A stretch of DNA of 64,000 nt from Mycolicibacterium komossense (GCF_025822605.1 NZ_JACKTY010000029.1:536515-600514), one strand, 5' to 3'. Counted from the first letter of the stretch, positions 1-10,092 are shown. A program made the numbers and translations. The notes: a model not told the origin generated them from the sequence alone.

Positions 1-597
1 ATACGTTATTAGCCGCTGCAGAGCAATGGCTGATGGCACCACGGTCCATCAATAGCCTAACAATCGGGACTCGATGGCCGCTAACGTCTTCCGCCTCTTG
101 ACTTTCGGTGGGCGGTGGCCCCCACCCAAGCTTGCATAAAGGCAACCCAGGCGATCGACAACCCCGGTGATCATTGTCGAGGAGCATCCGCAATTCGTCG
201 ACACCTTTGTGAGTTATCGCACCATCCGTCGGCCGTGGCGGTTGGCGATCGCGCTTTGTCCGCAGATACTGCTGGGCGACTCCTAGCCTCGTTGCCGGTG
301 TTGCCTCATCCAAACGATGACTAGCCAGGGACTGATTCTGTTGCAGTGCAATATGATCACATCATTCATGCGCTGCCCCGACAACTAGGTCGAGCCGCCG
401 ACGATCTCAGAGGCTGAACTGCAAGATCCTCCACGCGCTCAACCTCACCGGACTCTGGCCCCAGCATCGCCTTAGACGGGAAAACGGCGGCACACCGTTG
501 GCGGCCCTGTTGAGATCTTTCCACTCGGTTGGGCCGTAGCAAATGGTGCTAGATTAATCGGTGACAACAAGTTCTAGATAAGGATCGTGGAGGAACG
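1..597. other. Region without a recognisable gene
   Basis: No reading frame here resembles a known family. The longest open frame (about 115-324, plus) has no ribosome-binding site and a composition unlike the neighbouring genes. The last 60 bases hold the leader of the FkbM gene, with a GGAGG at about 589-593. The rest may be degenerate coding DNA at the edge of the polysaccharide locus. Confidence 0.5.
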
Positions 598-1371
598 TTG
601 GAGTTGAAAAAGGCAGTCAGAACTGCCCAGACCTACGCCGCACCCCTGGTCGATATCAAAGCGTGGGGCCAGCGAGAGCTACGTAGAATACGCCATAGCC
701 CCTCTGATTCGTGCTATCGAGCGTTTGAGAAACTTCCGGTAGCAACCGGGCGTCAATTTCTTGATATCGGTGCCAACCGCGGACAAACCATTGATTCATT
801 TCGTTTGTATCAAAAGGCGACTCCAATACTAGCTTTCGAGCCGAGCGCAGTTTTAGTGCGGAGACTTGTCAAGCAGTACTCTGAGGATCCTGCCGTGACC
901 ATTCATCCCTTTGGTTTAGGTCATGAAAACGGTCACTTCGACCTTTTCGTCCCATTTTACCGCGGCTTTATGTTCGATGGACTGGCGTCATTTGACTATG
1001 ATTCAGCGCATGACTGGCTCAATTCGGAGCATATCTATGGATTTAAAGAACGTCATTTGAAGATCGAGAAAATACGTTGCGAAGTGCGCATATGGGACGA
1101 AGTGGAGACCTCTCCCGATCTGGTCAAGATAGACGTTCAGGGCTATGAAGCAAGCGTGTTGCGAGGTGGACTTCAGACGATACGCAATCATCGCCCGACT
1201 TTCCTCCTCGAGAATAATTCCGAATTCCTGCATGAGGATATTCTCTTCGCGGAAGGATATCGTCGCGCATCGTATACGAACAGTCGAATGATCCTGGGCG
1301 AACTGGGTGCCAAGAATACTTTTTACTTCCCAGAAGAAAAGGCCGAGGATATTCGGGCGTCATTCAGTTGA
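598..1371 (+). CDS. FkbM family methyltransferase
   Basis: A 257-residue SAM-dependent methyltransferase of the FkbM type, a family that O-methylates sugars in glycans and glycolipids. The SAM-binding loop is seen as LDIGANRGQT near residues 54-63, and the family signature VKIDVQGYEASVLRGG lies near residues 175-190. The chosen start is TTG at 598, because GGAGG lies about 5 bases upstream and no ATG fits. GC content is lower than in most of the window, as is common for polysaccharide loci. It faces a convergent heparinase-like gene. The family is clear; the acceptor is unknown, probably a sugar of the exported polymer. Confidence 0.85.
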   Translation: MELKKAVRTAQTYAAPLVDIKAWGQRELRRIRHSPSDSCYRAFEKLPVATGRQFLDIGANRGQTIDSFRLYQKATPILAFEPSAVLVRRLVKQYSEDPAVTIHPFGLGHENGHFDLFVPFYRGFMFDGLASFDYDSAHDWLNSEHIYGFKERHLKIEKIRCEVRIWDEVETSPDLVKIDVQGYEASVLRGGLQTIRNHRPTFLLENNSEFLHEDILFAEGYRRASYTNSRMILGELGAKNTFYFPEEKAEDIRASFS

Positions 1372-1574
1372 CCCTGCGGTTCAAAAGTCCAGTATAGAGA
1401 TCACTTCCATTAATCGGGACCGATAGAAGACGATTCTTGGAAAATCTCTGATTCAGCGTGCTATGAGCAATCGATCGCGTTTAGAGGACAACGTCGCTAA
1501 CACCAACAGCTTGGTAAGTGAGCTAATTTTTTTTTTCCGCAAAAGCCAATTTTTGTTGTATCGATTGCTTGTTC

Positions 1575-3731
1575 TTACCCCAACAAGACGGATGCCGGTT
1601 TGTCGATATCAACGACGGCATTACGACTGCGTTCACCGTCCACCCACTGAACAACGATCTGGCTTTTCAAAGATTTGACGGACAGACTTTCATTGATGTC
1701 GCCCTCATCAGATGAAATTAGCGCAACCATGACGACGGGCAACTCCGACAGGCAATTGGCACTGAGCCACCAAGCCGGTGTCCGACCTTCCGCGGGGTCT
1801 GACCACCAACCTCTGTTGGATTCTTCGTCGCCGCGGACAGCTGAAACGGTCAGTGGTTGCGTTGCTGCGTAATGAAACCGCAGCGCCTCGGATCCCCTGC
1901 AGGAAGCTATGTGTCCATCGCTAACCGGTACGACGTCCAGGCTCGGATGTAGCGGCCAGTTCTGTTCGCACGAATGCGACCCCTTACCCGTGATGAGGTC
2001 GATAATCAGCTGCGAGCGCTCGTTCGGCGGAGCTATGAGCCAGCGCCGATGAATAACAGTGTCCCGGAGGCGCGCATAGCCGTCGTGCCTGGCGTCAACG
2101 ACGCCCGCCTCTAGATCAATTCCTAAAATCTCCACCCCGGCGTGCTGCAACCACAAATACGGGCCAGCAACGACCGACTGATCCTGCCCGTCAACACAAA
2201 CGGTCGAATGCGCACGCGTTCCACGCACGACGGTGCGCCAACCCGGATGGCCGTAATAGCTCCCTGTTCCTGGATCGCCGATCAAATCCTCACCGGCCTC
2301 GCTCAAAGTCACTGCCAAAGCATCTGCGTGCCCGTGCGCTGCGGTCGAGAGGTAACCGAGAGGTCCGACGTCCATCGTGATTCTGCGATTTTCGTTGCGC
2401 AACACGACCAGTCCGCCATGAGGCGCGACAAAGCTTGGCGCGCGAGCGAAGTCCGGTTCAGCAGAGCTCAGAAGCCTGTTGGACGTAGATCCAGACTGTG
2501 CGAGAGCTCTGAACCATTGTGCGTCAAGGCTGTCACGGCCCGCGTCAATCTGCGCAGCGCACCGGCCAGATGTGGCGACGATGCCAAGATGATCGTGCAC
2601 CGTACGCGCCGGCTGAACACCAAGCCGCAAAGCGAATCCTTCGTCGTCGTCGCCATAACGCGGTGCTGGATCTCCTTTGCCTGCCAAAGCAGCCAAAAAG
2701 GAGCAGCTTCGGCCCAAGGCCTCTACCAGCGGAACTGGGGCCGAGCCGTCGCGCCCAATCAGGAGCGCAGTTACCAGATGGAGCAACTCGACGGTGTACA
2801 GCTGATAGCAAATCGATTGCTCAGCTGCCGCGCCGTCGGCAAGCACCTGCTTACCAGCCTCATTTGAGAGAACCTCGATTGCGGAGCGCTCCCACTTCCG
2901 AGACTCGCGTAGTTCTGGGAACATGATGGCGACAACAGCGAGACCCGCCATCTCGCCGATTAGATGGTTGTTCGCAGAGCTGAAACGAGACCGATCTTCC
3001 CAGCATCGCCGTGCGCTCTCGGACAAGACATCGACGACTCGGCGAAACCGCTCGGGCGTCAATTGAGGCGCGTCACGCAAGCCCTGCATAGCGATCGTGA
3101 TGGCGATAGCGCGGAGGCCCGTTTCCATCGCGCCTGACCAGGCGATGCCGTGCCCGGGAGGATTTTGGTCGATCCAGCTATCCAGTTGCTCGAACGCCGC
3201 CGCGCAGTAGCGGTCGTCGTTCGTGAACAGCCAAGCTTGCGCCAACCAAGGCAGGTGTTGTAGCCGATGGAGCCGCCACATCAACCCCATTTTTCCCGGA
3301 AGCGTCCGAAAATTGATTCGGTCCGAAGGACGAGTCGGAAGAAGTTGCCCTGTGATCGGCTCATAATTCCAATCGATGGGGCGGCTTAGGGAGACTTCTG
3401 GATATCCGGGAAACCGAAAGCAGAGGTCAGCGACTCGATCAGCTTCACTCACCAAGTCGGCTACATAGTCTGGATGCTCTTCCGAGATACGTTGAGCCTG
3501 TTCGCGATCCAGAAGTACCGGCCGCTCTGTGCCGTCACGAAACAGTTTCAGCGCTGCTGCCCAATCTTTGGGTCCAGTTGCCAACGAGGCCCCGCTTGAA
3601 GCACTTCGGTTACGGGTAAGTCGACTGCGGGCCATACTTCTTGAACGCCAGATCAGCTCCCGGGCGTGCATGGCGCGGAGGCGACGAAAATACCACCCGA
3701 CATCATGCATCCGGCAGCCCGTTGACTGCAC
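1575..3731 (-). CDS. Heparinase II/III family polysaccharide lyase-like protein
   Basis: A 718-residue protein with the two-part layout of the heparinase II/III and alginate lyase-like family. The N-terminal alpha/alpha toroid includes WRLHRLQHLPWLAQAW and, near residue 252, NNHLIGEMAGLAVVA. The C-terminal beta-sheet domain has HGHADALAV near residue 463, followed by GDPGTGSYY. Family members cleave uronic-acid polymers by beta-elimination or occur as auxiliary enzymes in capsule and exopolysaccharide loci. No signal peptide is seen, so it may act inside the cell. The start could be 3731 or the internal ATG at 3710, which begins MHDVGWYFRRLRAM and fits the family better. The nearby AlgD-like dehydrogenase supports a uronic-acid substrate; this link is inference. 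Confidence 0.85.
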   Translation of the reverse strand: MQSTGCRMHDVGWYFRRLRAMHARELIWRSRSMARSRLTRNRSASSGASLATGPKDWAAALKLFRDGTERPVLLDREQAQRISEEHPDYVADLVSEADRVADLCFRFPGYPEVSLSRPIDWNYEPITGQLLPTRPSDRINFRTLPGKMGLMWRLHRLQHLPWLAQAWLFTNDDRYCAAAFEQLDSWIDQNPPGHGIAWSGAMETGLRAIAITIAMQGLRDAPQLTPERFRRVVDVLSESARRCWEDRSRFSSANNHLIGEMAGLAVVAIMFPELRESRKWERSAIEVLSNEAGKQVLADGAAAEQSICYQLYTVELLHLVTALLIGRDGSAPVPLVEALGRSCSFLAALAGKGDPAPRYGDDDEGFALRLGVQPARTVHDHLGIVATSGRCAAQIDAGRDSLDAQWFRALAQSGSTSNRLLSSAEPDFARAPSFVAPHGGLVVLRNENRRITMDVGPLGYLSTAAHGHADALAVTLSEAGEDLIGDPGTGSYYGHPGWRTVVRGTRAHSTVCVDGQDQSVVAGPYLWLQHAGVEILGIDLEAGVVDARHDGYARLRDTVIHRRWLIAPPNERSQLIIDLITGKGSHSCEQNWPLHPSLDVVPVSDGHIASCRGSEALRFHYAATQPLTVSAVRGDEESNRGWWSDPAEGRTPAWWLSANCLSELPVVMVALISSDEGDINESLSVKSLKSQIVVQWVDGERSRNAVVDIDKPASVLLG

Positions 3732-5311
3732 TGCGTTCGATGATCTTGCGCCAACGTTGTTCGAATTCCCCCAGTTTCACGAGGACAAAGATACAAGCAA
3801 CTCAGCTGTCCCGCCCGGTGCGGACGCGGGTATCAGTCGGTAGCCGGCTCTTCCCGAGCCTCAGGATCTGCGGCTTGTCAAAGACCGCTGGGGCCTTGGC
3901 GTTCAAGCGTCTCCAGATGAGCCTGAATGACAGCCGTCAAAGCACACACCCGTGGCAAGCGCCGACGGCTCACGGTCACCAAGACCACCGAAAGCGCTGA
4001 GCGTCAGCAGTTCCGATTTCAGCAACGAGAAGACGGCCCCATCGACGGCTGTGTCCAAGTGCGACTTGAAAAAGCTGACTCGGTGGCAACTTCCGATGCC
4101 TAGCGAGACGAGCAGCACCGAAGCGCTACTCTCTAATACCATCTCTGGCGCATCGAACCGATTGTCGCGCAAGACCGTTCACCAGGATCCCGATGATCGT
4201 CAGGTGTCACTTGCCCGAACTTCTGCCGACCCCCAATACAGCACGACGCAAGGCCGTGCGGCCGCACTTGTACTTGCCGAAATCCTTTTCGTCTCTTTAC
4301 CTTCAGCTCGGCTCGACCAGCCACAGTGAGCGGCGAAGTTTGCTCAGACGATCGAGCAGCGAAGTTGCTTCCCTATAGTGGAACTCTTTGCGAACTCAGG
4401 TCGGTAGCTACTGTGCGCCTCCTTGCGAGGGGCGCCACCGACAACGACCGTGATGAACCGCCGAAGCGTCCGCGTTGAGAAGAACCCGAATACCCCCGGC
4501 GTGTCGCAACGCGTGACCCGTCTGGGCCTATTCGGAGCCGCGGCGAGCGACTTACCGGAATCTGTCGAGGTTCCTGGCTAGCCAGGAACCGCCGACGTTC
4601 TTCGGCCCGCTGGCGATAGACCTTCCCGCTATCGACGTATCGCGGCAGGCGTCGCCACGCACTACGACGCCACGGCGAGATCATCCGAACATCGATCTCC
4701 GCAGGTCGAAGGCACTATCACCGCAGAACCGCATGCCCGTGAGAGGCCAGAACAGACTCGATAGGCCGACCCTGAACCACCTCTGTTCGAGTGCAGCTCA
4801 TCGAGCAGAGCACACGTTGCCAAAGCAGATCGCTGCGCGCTTTGCTGGCCCATCCCGAAGAGTCCAGCTAAGACAGCAATACCGATAAATTCCTCTGAGC
4901 TTGGCACTTCGCTGTCGGGCACAGCCACTTGCCGAACCGCGGCGTCGGGCCCGAGAAACGCAGTCACCGCCCCAAACGACGACTGGTCATCGCGGCCTCG
5001 GCGCTCCGCTGTTGAGCAACAGAATCTTGCGATAGGGGGTGCATCACAGCGACATCGGCACCTGATTACCTTGCCCCACAGGAAGTTTGATCCCTCGGCC
5101 ACTAGAGCAGGAGCGCCGCACCACTTCGCGGCGCGTGAATCACATGTCGACGCCGAAAGCGGTACCCTGCGACGGGCAGCGCGATCCAGCGTCCAAGCAT
5201 CGCCACTTCAGACCCCAACGGTCGAGCAGCCTGCACACTTACTCGGACGGTGCACGTTGATCCGACGGCAACACTTGAATTCTTCTAAGATCATCGATGA
5301 CAGGGGGGCAT
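3732..5311. other. 1.6-kb region without a recognisable gene
   Basis: Several open frames of 60-146 codons exist on both strands, but none has a ribosome-binding site together with a recognisable motif, and none continues into a neighbour. The tract may be decayed coding DNA or the scar of a lost gene. A perfect palindrome lies at 4569-4590. The 3' end carries the leader of the dehydrogenase gene, with a G-rich Shine-Dalgarno just before 5312. Confidence 0.5.
4569..4590. repeat. Perfect 22-bp palindrome
   Basis: Two 11-base arms, GGTTCCTGGCT and AGCCAGGAACC, meet with no spacer. No U-tract follows on either strand, so a classical terminator is unlikely. It lies in the gene-free stretch and may be a protein-binding site or a chance remnant. 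Confidence 0.5.
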
Positions 5312-6622
5312 ATGAAGATAAGCATCTTCGGCTTGGGTTACGTTGGTGCCGTTTCGGCGGCATGCTTGGCGTCTGACGGCCACGACGTAGTCGGCGTCGA
5401 CCCCAACCAAACAAAAGTCGACCTCATAAACGCCGGTCAGACGCCAATTATCGAAGCTGATATCGGCGAAATGATCGCGACCGAAGTGAAGTCCGGCCGA
5501 CTCCACGCGACCACCAATGCCGCCGAAGCGGTTCACGCCAGTGATCTTTCGTTGATCTGCGTTGGTACGCCTAGCCAGCTGAACGGGAATCTTGATCTCA
5601 GCTACGTGCGTCGCGTATGCGAACAGATCGGCGAGGCGCTCCGGGAAAAGGGCTCCTACCATGTCGTCGCGGCTCGGTCGACAATGCTGCCGGGGAGTAT
5701 GCGCGGTGTCGTGATCCCCACTCTCGAAACCGCCTCCGCGAAGGTGGCCGGCACCGACTTCGGTGTTTGCAATAATCCGGAATTCCTCCGCGAAGGTACC
5801 GCAGTGTGGGATTACTATCATCCACCTAAAACTGTGATTGGTGAGACGGATGCCAGAGCGGGCGAACCACTGGTCACCCTTTATGGTGACCTAGATTCGC
5901 CAGTGATCCGCACATCAGTAGAAGTCGCTGAGATGGTGAAATATGCCGACAACAACTGGCATGCAGTAAAAGTCGCTTTTGCCAACGAAATCGGCTCGAT
6001 CAGCAAAGCTGCCGGAATCGACGGCAGACAGGTAATGGAGATCTTCTGTAAAGACACTAAACTCAATCTGTCGGCGTACTACATGAAGCCCGGCTTTGCA
6101 TTCGGCGGTTCATGCCTACCAAAGGACGTGCGTGCGCTGACCTATAAGGCCCGCGATCTGGACCTTGATGTGCCGCTGCTCAATTCGATCCTGCCGTCCA
6201 ACCGCCGCCAAGTCGATCGCGCGATAACGATGATCACCTCGAAAGGTAAGCGCAAGATCGGAGTTCTGGGGTTTGCGTTTAAAGCCGGCACCGACGACCT
6301 GCGCGAATCGCCTATCGTCGATGTGATCGAGCACCTTCTCGGAAAAGGATACGACCTCCGGTTGTACGACAACAATGTCAGCATGGCAGCGCTGACGGGA
6401 GCAAACCGCGACTATATCCTCAATCACATTCCGCATATATCCAGACTGATGGTGGAAACTGTCGACGAGGTGATGGAGTTCGCAGAGACCATTGTGGTAG
6501 GCAACGGCGCCGACGAATTTAGATCTGCAGTTGAAAGCGCACGAAACGACCAAATGGTAATCGATCTCGTGCGGGTGGATGAACGTGTCAGCGATAACAA
6601 CTACGATGGGATCTGTTGGTGA
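5312..6622 (+). CDS. algD: GDP-mannose 6-dehydrogenase (AlgD-like)
   Basis: A 436-residue nucleotide-sugar dehydrogenase that very closely follows Pseudomonas AlgD in length and sequence, including the end ...GICW. AlgD oxidises GDP-mannose to GDP-mannuronate with two NAD+, the committed step of alginate synthesis. The Rossmann motif GLGYVG is at residues 7-12, PEFLRE and GTDDLRESP are present, and the catalytic cysteine of GGSCLPKD falls at residue 268, as in AlgD. ATG 5312 is chosen over the upstream in-frame ATG 5297 because a GGGGGG Shine-Dalgarno sits just before it. The stop overlaps the start of the next glycosyltransferase, indicating translational coupling. A UDP-glucose or UDP-ManNAc dehydrogenase is possible but fits less well. 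Confidence 0.85.
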   Translation: MKISIFGLGYVGAVSAACLASDGHDVVGVDPNQTKVDLINAGQTPIIEADIGEMIATEVKSGRLHATTNAAEAVHASDLSLICVGTPSQLNGNLDLSYVRRVCEQIGEALREKGSYHVVAARSTMLPGSMRGVVIPTLETASAKVAGTDFGVCNNPEFLREGTAVWDYYHPPKTVIGETDARAGEPLVTLYGDLDSPVIRTSVEVAEMVKYADNNWHAVKVAFANEIGSISKAAGIDGRQVMEIFCKDTKLNLSAYYMKPGFAFGGSCLPKDVRALTYKARDLDLDVPLLNSILPSNRRQVDRAITMITSKGKRKIGVLGFAFKAGTDDLRESPIVDVIEHLLGKGYDLRLYDNNVSMAALTGANRDYILNHIPHISRLMVETVDEVMEFAETIVVGNGADEFRSAVESARNDQMVIDLVRVDERVSDNNYDGICW

Positions 6623-7845
6623 GGTCAGCGTTACCAGATCGGCGGGGCGGCGCGAAGCGCGTTCTGATCTTGGTCGAAAATCTACCCTCGCCATTCGACC
6701 GACGTGTGTGGCAAGAGGCTACTACGTTGCATGCCCACGGTTGGCAGGTCAGCATAATCTGCCCTACAGGCAAAGGTTACGAACAAACGCGAGAAATTGT
6801 TGACGGGATTTATATCTACCGCTATCGCCTGCCGACCGAGGGAAATGGAGCTCTCAGCTATCTGGCTGAATACTCCACGGCACTTTGGCATACTTTCCGT
6901 TTGGCTTTCAAAGTGCGAAATGAGCGCGGTTTTGATGTCGTGCATGCCTGCAATCCGCCTGACTTCCTTTTCCTGGTGGGCGGATTCTTCAAGATTTTCG
7001 CCAAGACCCGTTTCTTATTTGATCACCATGACATCAACCCCGAGCTATATGAAGCAAAGTTCGGGCGCAGGGACATTTTTTGGAAACTGATGGTTTGGCT
7101 AGAACGGGCGACATTCCGAACGGCCGATATCTCAATCGCAACGAACGAGTCCTACCGCCGAATCGCTATTGAGAGGGGCGGTATGGATCCTCAGCGCGTA
7201 TTCGTGGTGCGCAGCGGGCCGATGCTTGACCGGCTCAAGATCGTTCCCGCCAAGCCCGCGTTGAAATGCGGCAGAAAGTACTTGGTCGGCTATGTAGGTG
7301 TGATGGGCAAACAAGAGGGAATCGACCTCCTCTTGCTCGCAGCTAAGCACATCGTGGAGGACATGGGTCGTGAGGACGTACACTTCGGCCTGGTCGGAGG
7401 TGGTACTTCGCTGGATGAGATGCAGCGTCTCGCAGTCACTCTCGGCGTCGCGGACTACGTCACCTTCACCGGCCGCGTTCCCGATGACGAACTCCTCGAC
7501 ATGCTCAACAGCGCGGACGTCTGTGTCAATCCAGACGTGGCGAATGAAATGAATGACAAGTCGACGATGAACAAAATCATGGAGTACATGGCACTCGGCA
7601 AGCCGATCGTCCAGTTCGACCTGACCGAAGGTCGATACTCAGCCGGTGAAGCGTCGCTATACGCGGCGAAGAACGATGCAGTTGACATGGCACAAAAGAT
7701 CACGGAGCTCCTCGATGACCCGGAGCGCCGAGAACGAATGGGCGCGTTCGGCTTAACCCGTGTGCAGGATGAACTTGCGTGGGAGTACGAGGTACCCAAT
7801 CTGCTCCGTGCATATGACGCTGTAATCGCCGGCACTAAGCCCTGA
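6619..7845 (+). CDS. GT4 family glycosyltransferase
   Basis: A 408-residue GT-B fold glycosyltransferase. The N-terminal half has FDRRVWQEATTLHAHGW and DHHDINPELYEAKFG. The C-terminal donor-binding half contains VGYVGVMGKQEGIDLLL and the region MNDKSTMNKIMEYMALGKP, where GT4 retaining enzymes bind the nucleotide-sugar phosphates. GTG 6619 overlaps the TGA of the dehydrogenase gene (GTGA), so translation is probably coupled; a TTG at 6616 is the alternative. It probably adds a sugar to a lipid-linked polysaccharide intermediate on the cytoplasmic side. The coupling suggests that it uses the uronic acid donor, which is inference. Confidence 0.87.
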   Translation: MRSALPDRRGGAKRVLILVENLPSPFDRRVWQEATTLHAHGWQVSIICPTGKGYEQTREIVDGIYIYRYRLPTEGNGALSYLAEYSTALWHTFRLAFKVRNERGFDVVHACNPPDFLFLVGGFFKIFAKTRFLFDHHDINPELYEAKFGRRDIFWKLMVWLERATFRTADISIATNESYRRIAIERGGMDPQRVFVVRSGPMLDRLKIVPAKPALKCGRKYLVGYVGVMGKQEGIDLLLLAAKHIVEDMGREDVHFGLVGGGTSLDEMQRLAVTLGVADYVTFTGRVPDDELLDMLNSADVCVNPDVANEMNDKSTMNKIMEYMALGKPIVQFDLTEGRYSAGEASLYAAKNDAVDMAQKITELLDDPERRERMGAFGLTRVQDELAWEYEVPNLLRAYDAVIAGTKP

Positions 7846-8018
7846 CTTCCATCTTCAGTGTCCATCCGTTGACCGGCCTTTTTTGGGCGTTACAGCGCGC
7901 ATCCCTCTTAGCGGGAGCCTCGACGTGGCCGCAACGCGGCGCCCGTTGACCAGCAACGGCGCATCGACGCGGTCTCGTGATCTCGCGAGTAGGCGGCGAA
8001 CGCCACCGACAGCTGCCT

Positions 8019-8789
8019 TCACACTGGGGGCTCTCTGAGCCACGCGCAGATTCTCTCCGCAAACCATCTAGGCCGCTGCAACGGAATGCCATGCCCACAC
8101 CCGTCAATGATCGCCAGACGGCTACCCCGAAGTGCGTTATGGAGGAGTTGAGCAGAGACCTGCATAACATCTCGCTCGCGCTCCCCTGCAAGTATCAAGG
8201 ACATGCCAGGAAAGTACGGCCATTCTGGAGGGGGTGAAAAGCGCATGTTCTCACCTACCGCGGCAAGCAGTGTCTCCTTGGAAAGATTCGAGGACGTGCG
8301 GAGGTATTCGGTCATGAGCCCTGCCGGGACAAAAAGCGCCTTGGCCTGTTGTTTGGCGAACCAGTGATGTTTTGCGAGGTTAGCCGTCGCGGCGAGCAGA
8401 GCAAGTGTCAAGGCGGGCGCCCGGCTGGGCTTAGCTTGAGCACTCACTACTGCGACGCGCTCAACGAGGTCTGGTCGTCTTGAGGCGAGCAGCACCGCAA
8501 GTTGAGCGCCGAGTGAGAACCCGACGACTGCCACCTGGGTAGTCGCCTCTTTCTCGATGAGGTAGATCAGCTCCGAAACCGTCTGATCATGGGATTGGTA
8601 GGTCTGATCGGCGCTGTGATCGTGACCAGGTAGATCCGGGACGATAAAGCGTGCTCCCGTGGTCATGTGCCCGACGGTTGGATTCCACATCCAACCGCCA
8701 ACGCCTCCGCCGTGAAGGAGCAGCACTGGGCGGTCGTCGGCCCGCCCAAAAGTCTCGATATACAAGCACACCGCCTCAATCGCCCCCAC
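8019..8789 (-). CDS. Alpha/beta hydrolase
   Basis: A 256-residue serine hydrolase. The oxyanion segment VLLLHGGGVGGWMW lies near residue 23, the nucleophile elbow is GFSLGA near residue 100, and the catalytic histidine is in DGCGHGIPLQRP near residue 240. There is no signal peptide, so it is cytoplasmic; the substrate cannot be predicted. It is transcribed towards the glycosyltransferase gene, separated by about 170 bases without a gene, and probably does not belong to the polysaccharide pathway. Confidence 0.8.
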   Translation of the reverse strand: MGAIEAVCLYIETFGRADDRPVLLLHGGGVGGWMWNPTVGHMTTGARFIVPDLPGHDHSADQTYQSHDQTVSELIYLIEKEATTQVAVVGFSLGAQLAVLLASRRPDLVERVAVVSAQAKPSRAPALTLALLAATANLAKHHWFAKQQAKALFVPAGLMTEYLRTSSNLSKETLLAAVGENMRFSPPPEWPYFPGMSLILAGERERDVMQVSAQLLHNALRGSRLAIIDGCGHGIPLQRPRWFAERICAWLREPPV

Positions 8790-8931
8790 CGATTCGCCAT
8801 GCTGCGATCTCGTGTCGATGTGGTGTCAGCACAAAGTCGCCGGCAGCCTATACCAGGCGGAACGATTGCTCGCTCTTCGCAGTCGAGGGTGTAGTGGTAT
8901 TGCGGAAGCGTTCTGTTCTTGGCAAGAAGTG

Positions 8932-9357
8932 TCAGGGGGCGCGCAGGGCTACGCGCGTTTGTGTCTGTGCCGCCCCGCACTTCTTTTTTAGTCGGCGTAG
9001 CAACAGATCCAGCGCGCGGGTGTCCGGGACGTATGCCCGCAGTAGGTAGTCGTAGGGGCCGGTCATGTGGATTGCCTCAACGACCTGTCGGTCGGTCTCG
9101 ATTAGCGTGGTGAAGGTGTCGTAGTCGGTCTCGGTATCGAGGCGGACGTCGATGAAGACCTCAAGGCCGCCGCGAGGACCGGGTACGTCCTGGCCGGCGA
9201 GGATGGTGTAGCCGAGGATGACCCCGTCGGTTTCCAGCCGTCGCACCCGGGCCGCCGTGGCGTTCGTGCTCAGCCCAACCCGACGGCCAAGCTCGCTGAA
9301 CGAACGGCGGGCATTCTCCCGAAGCAGTCCGAGAATCTGCTCGTCTATCCGATCCAT
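8932..9357 (-). CDS. Lrp/AsnC family transcriptional regulator
   Basis: A 141-residue Lrp/AsnC regulator. The N-terminal helix-turn-helix begins at MDRIDEQILGLLRENARRSF, with the recognition region LSTNATAARVRRLETDGVI. The C-terminal half is the RAM ligand-binding domain, with VEAIHMTGPYDYLLRAYV. It is divergent from a LysE-type exporter gene with only about 70 bases between them, the usual layout in which an amino-acid-sensing Lrp protein controls its exporter. The effector is unknown. Confidence 0.9.
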   Translation of the reverse strand: MDRIDEQILGLLRENARRSFSELGRRVGLSTNATAARVRRLETDGVILGYTILAGQDVPGPRGGLEVFIDVRLDTETDYDTFTTLIETDRQVVEAIHMTGPYDYLLRAYVPDTRALDLLLRRLKKKCGAAQTQTRVALRAP

Positions 9358-9427
9358 GCTTGGCAGATTAGCTGCACCGCGGTAAATCTGTCGGTGCCGC
9401 TAGCGGACACTTCCTCACACTGGGCCA

Positions 9428-10066
9428 ATGCTGGATGAGATGTGGACCCCGGCCGCCGCGGGGGTCGTCGCCGGACTCGGCGTGGCGATGCCGTTGGGCG
9501 CAATCGCGGCGCTGTTGTTGCGTGAGGGACTGGTGAATGGGTTCCGTGTGGCCGCCGGCGCAGCCGCCGGGATAGCGACGGTAGACCTGGTCTATTGCGC
9601 CATCGCGGCGCTGACCGGCGCGACGTTCGCTCGGGTGATCGATGATCACCGCGGAGCCTTCCTGCTCGCCTCGGGACTGTTGATCGTCGCAATAGGCTTG
9701 AGGCAGCTGTGTCAGGGCCTGAAGCAAGATTCCCGAGTAGCGCAGGAAGTCGAACGAGCCTCTGCGCGCAGGGCGTTTGGCCGGTTCGTTGGACTCACCG
9801 CGATCAACCCAATCACTCTGGTGTACTTCGTCGCCTTGTCCGGCGCGGTGACCACTTCCGGTGGCTCATGGGTCGGGTCAATCATCTTCGCCGTCGCGGT
9901 CGGCGGTTCCTCGCTCGCCTGGCAGCTCCTACTCGCCGGGGTCGGTTCGAGCGTCGGTGCGTCGGTGAGCCTGAGCGCTACTCGCGTCATCGGTGTCATC
10001 GCTTCGCTACTCATCCTCGCTCTGGGCGCCGTAGTCCTGATCAATGGCTCTGCGGCACTGGGATAA
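9428..10066 (+). CDS. LysE/RhtB family amino-acid exporter
   Basis: A 212-residue membrane protein with about six hydrophobic segments. It has the early LysE-family signature GLGVAMPLGAIAALLLREGL and, mid-protein, FGRFVGLTAINPITLVYFV. The family exports basic or other amino acids by proton antiport. Its divergence from an Lrp/AsnC regulator supports induction by an amino acid. A broken ISL3 transposase begins only about 25 bases downstream. Confidence 0.87.
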   Translation: MLDEMWTPAAAGVVAGLGVAMPLGAIAALLLREGLVNGFRVAAGAAAGIATVDLVYCAIAALTGATFARVIDDHRGAFLLASGLLIVAIGLRQLCQGLKQDSRVAQEVERASARRAFGRFVGLTAINPITLVYFVALSGAVTTSGGSWVGSIIFAVAVGGSSLAWQLLLAGVGSSVGASVSLSATRVIGVIASLLILALGAVVLINGSAALG

Positions 10067-10092
10067 TCGTGGCTTGAACGGTTCCAGATTCC

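Noticed and set aside
115..324. 69-codon open frame near the left edge
   Set aside because: No ribosome-binding site, no family pattern and no continuation; reads like chance in GC-rich DNA.
2142..2867. 241-codon open frame on the plus strand within the heparinase-like gene
   Set aside because: It is the shadow of a well-supported minus-strand gene; composition is Arg/Ser-rich without motifs.
4662..5102. 146-codon minus-strand frame in the gene-free stretch
   Set aside because: No start signal and no recognisable domain; Cys/Ser/Arg-rich composition unlike neighbours.
7846..8018. Possible small gene between the GT4 and the hydrolase genes
   Set aside because: Frames on both strands are basic and without start signals; may be a remnant but nothing supports a gene.
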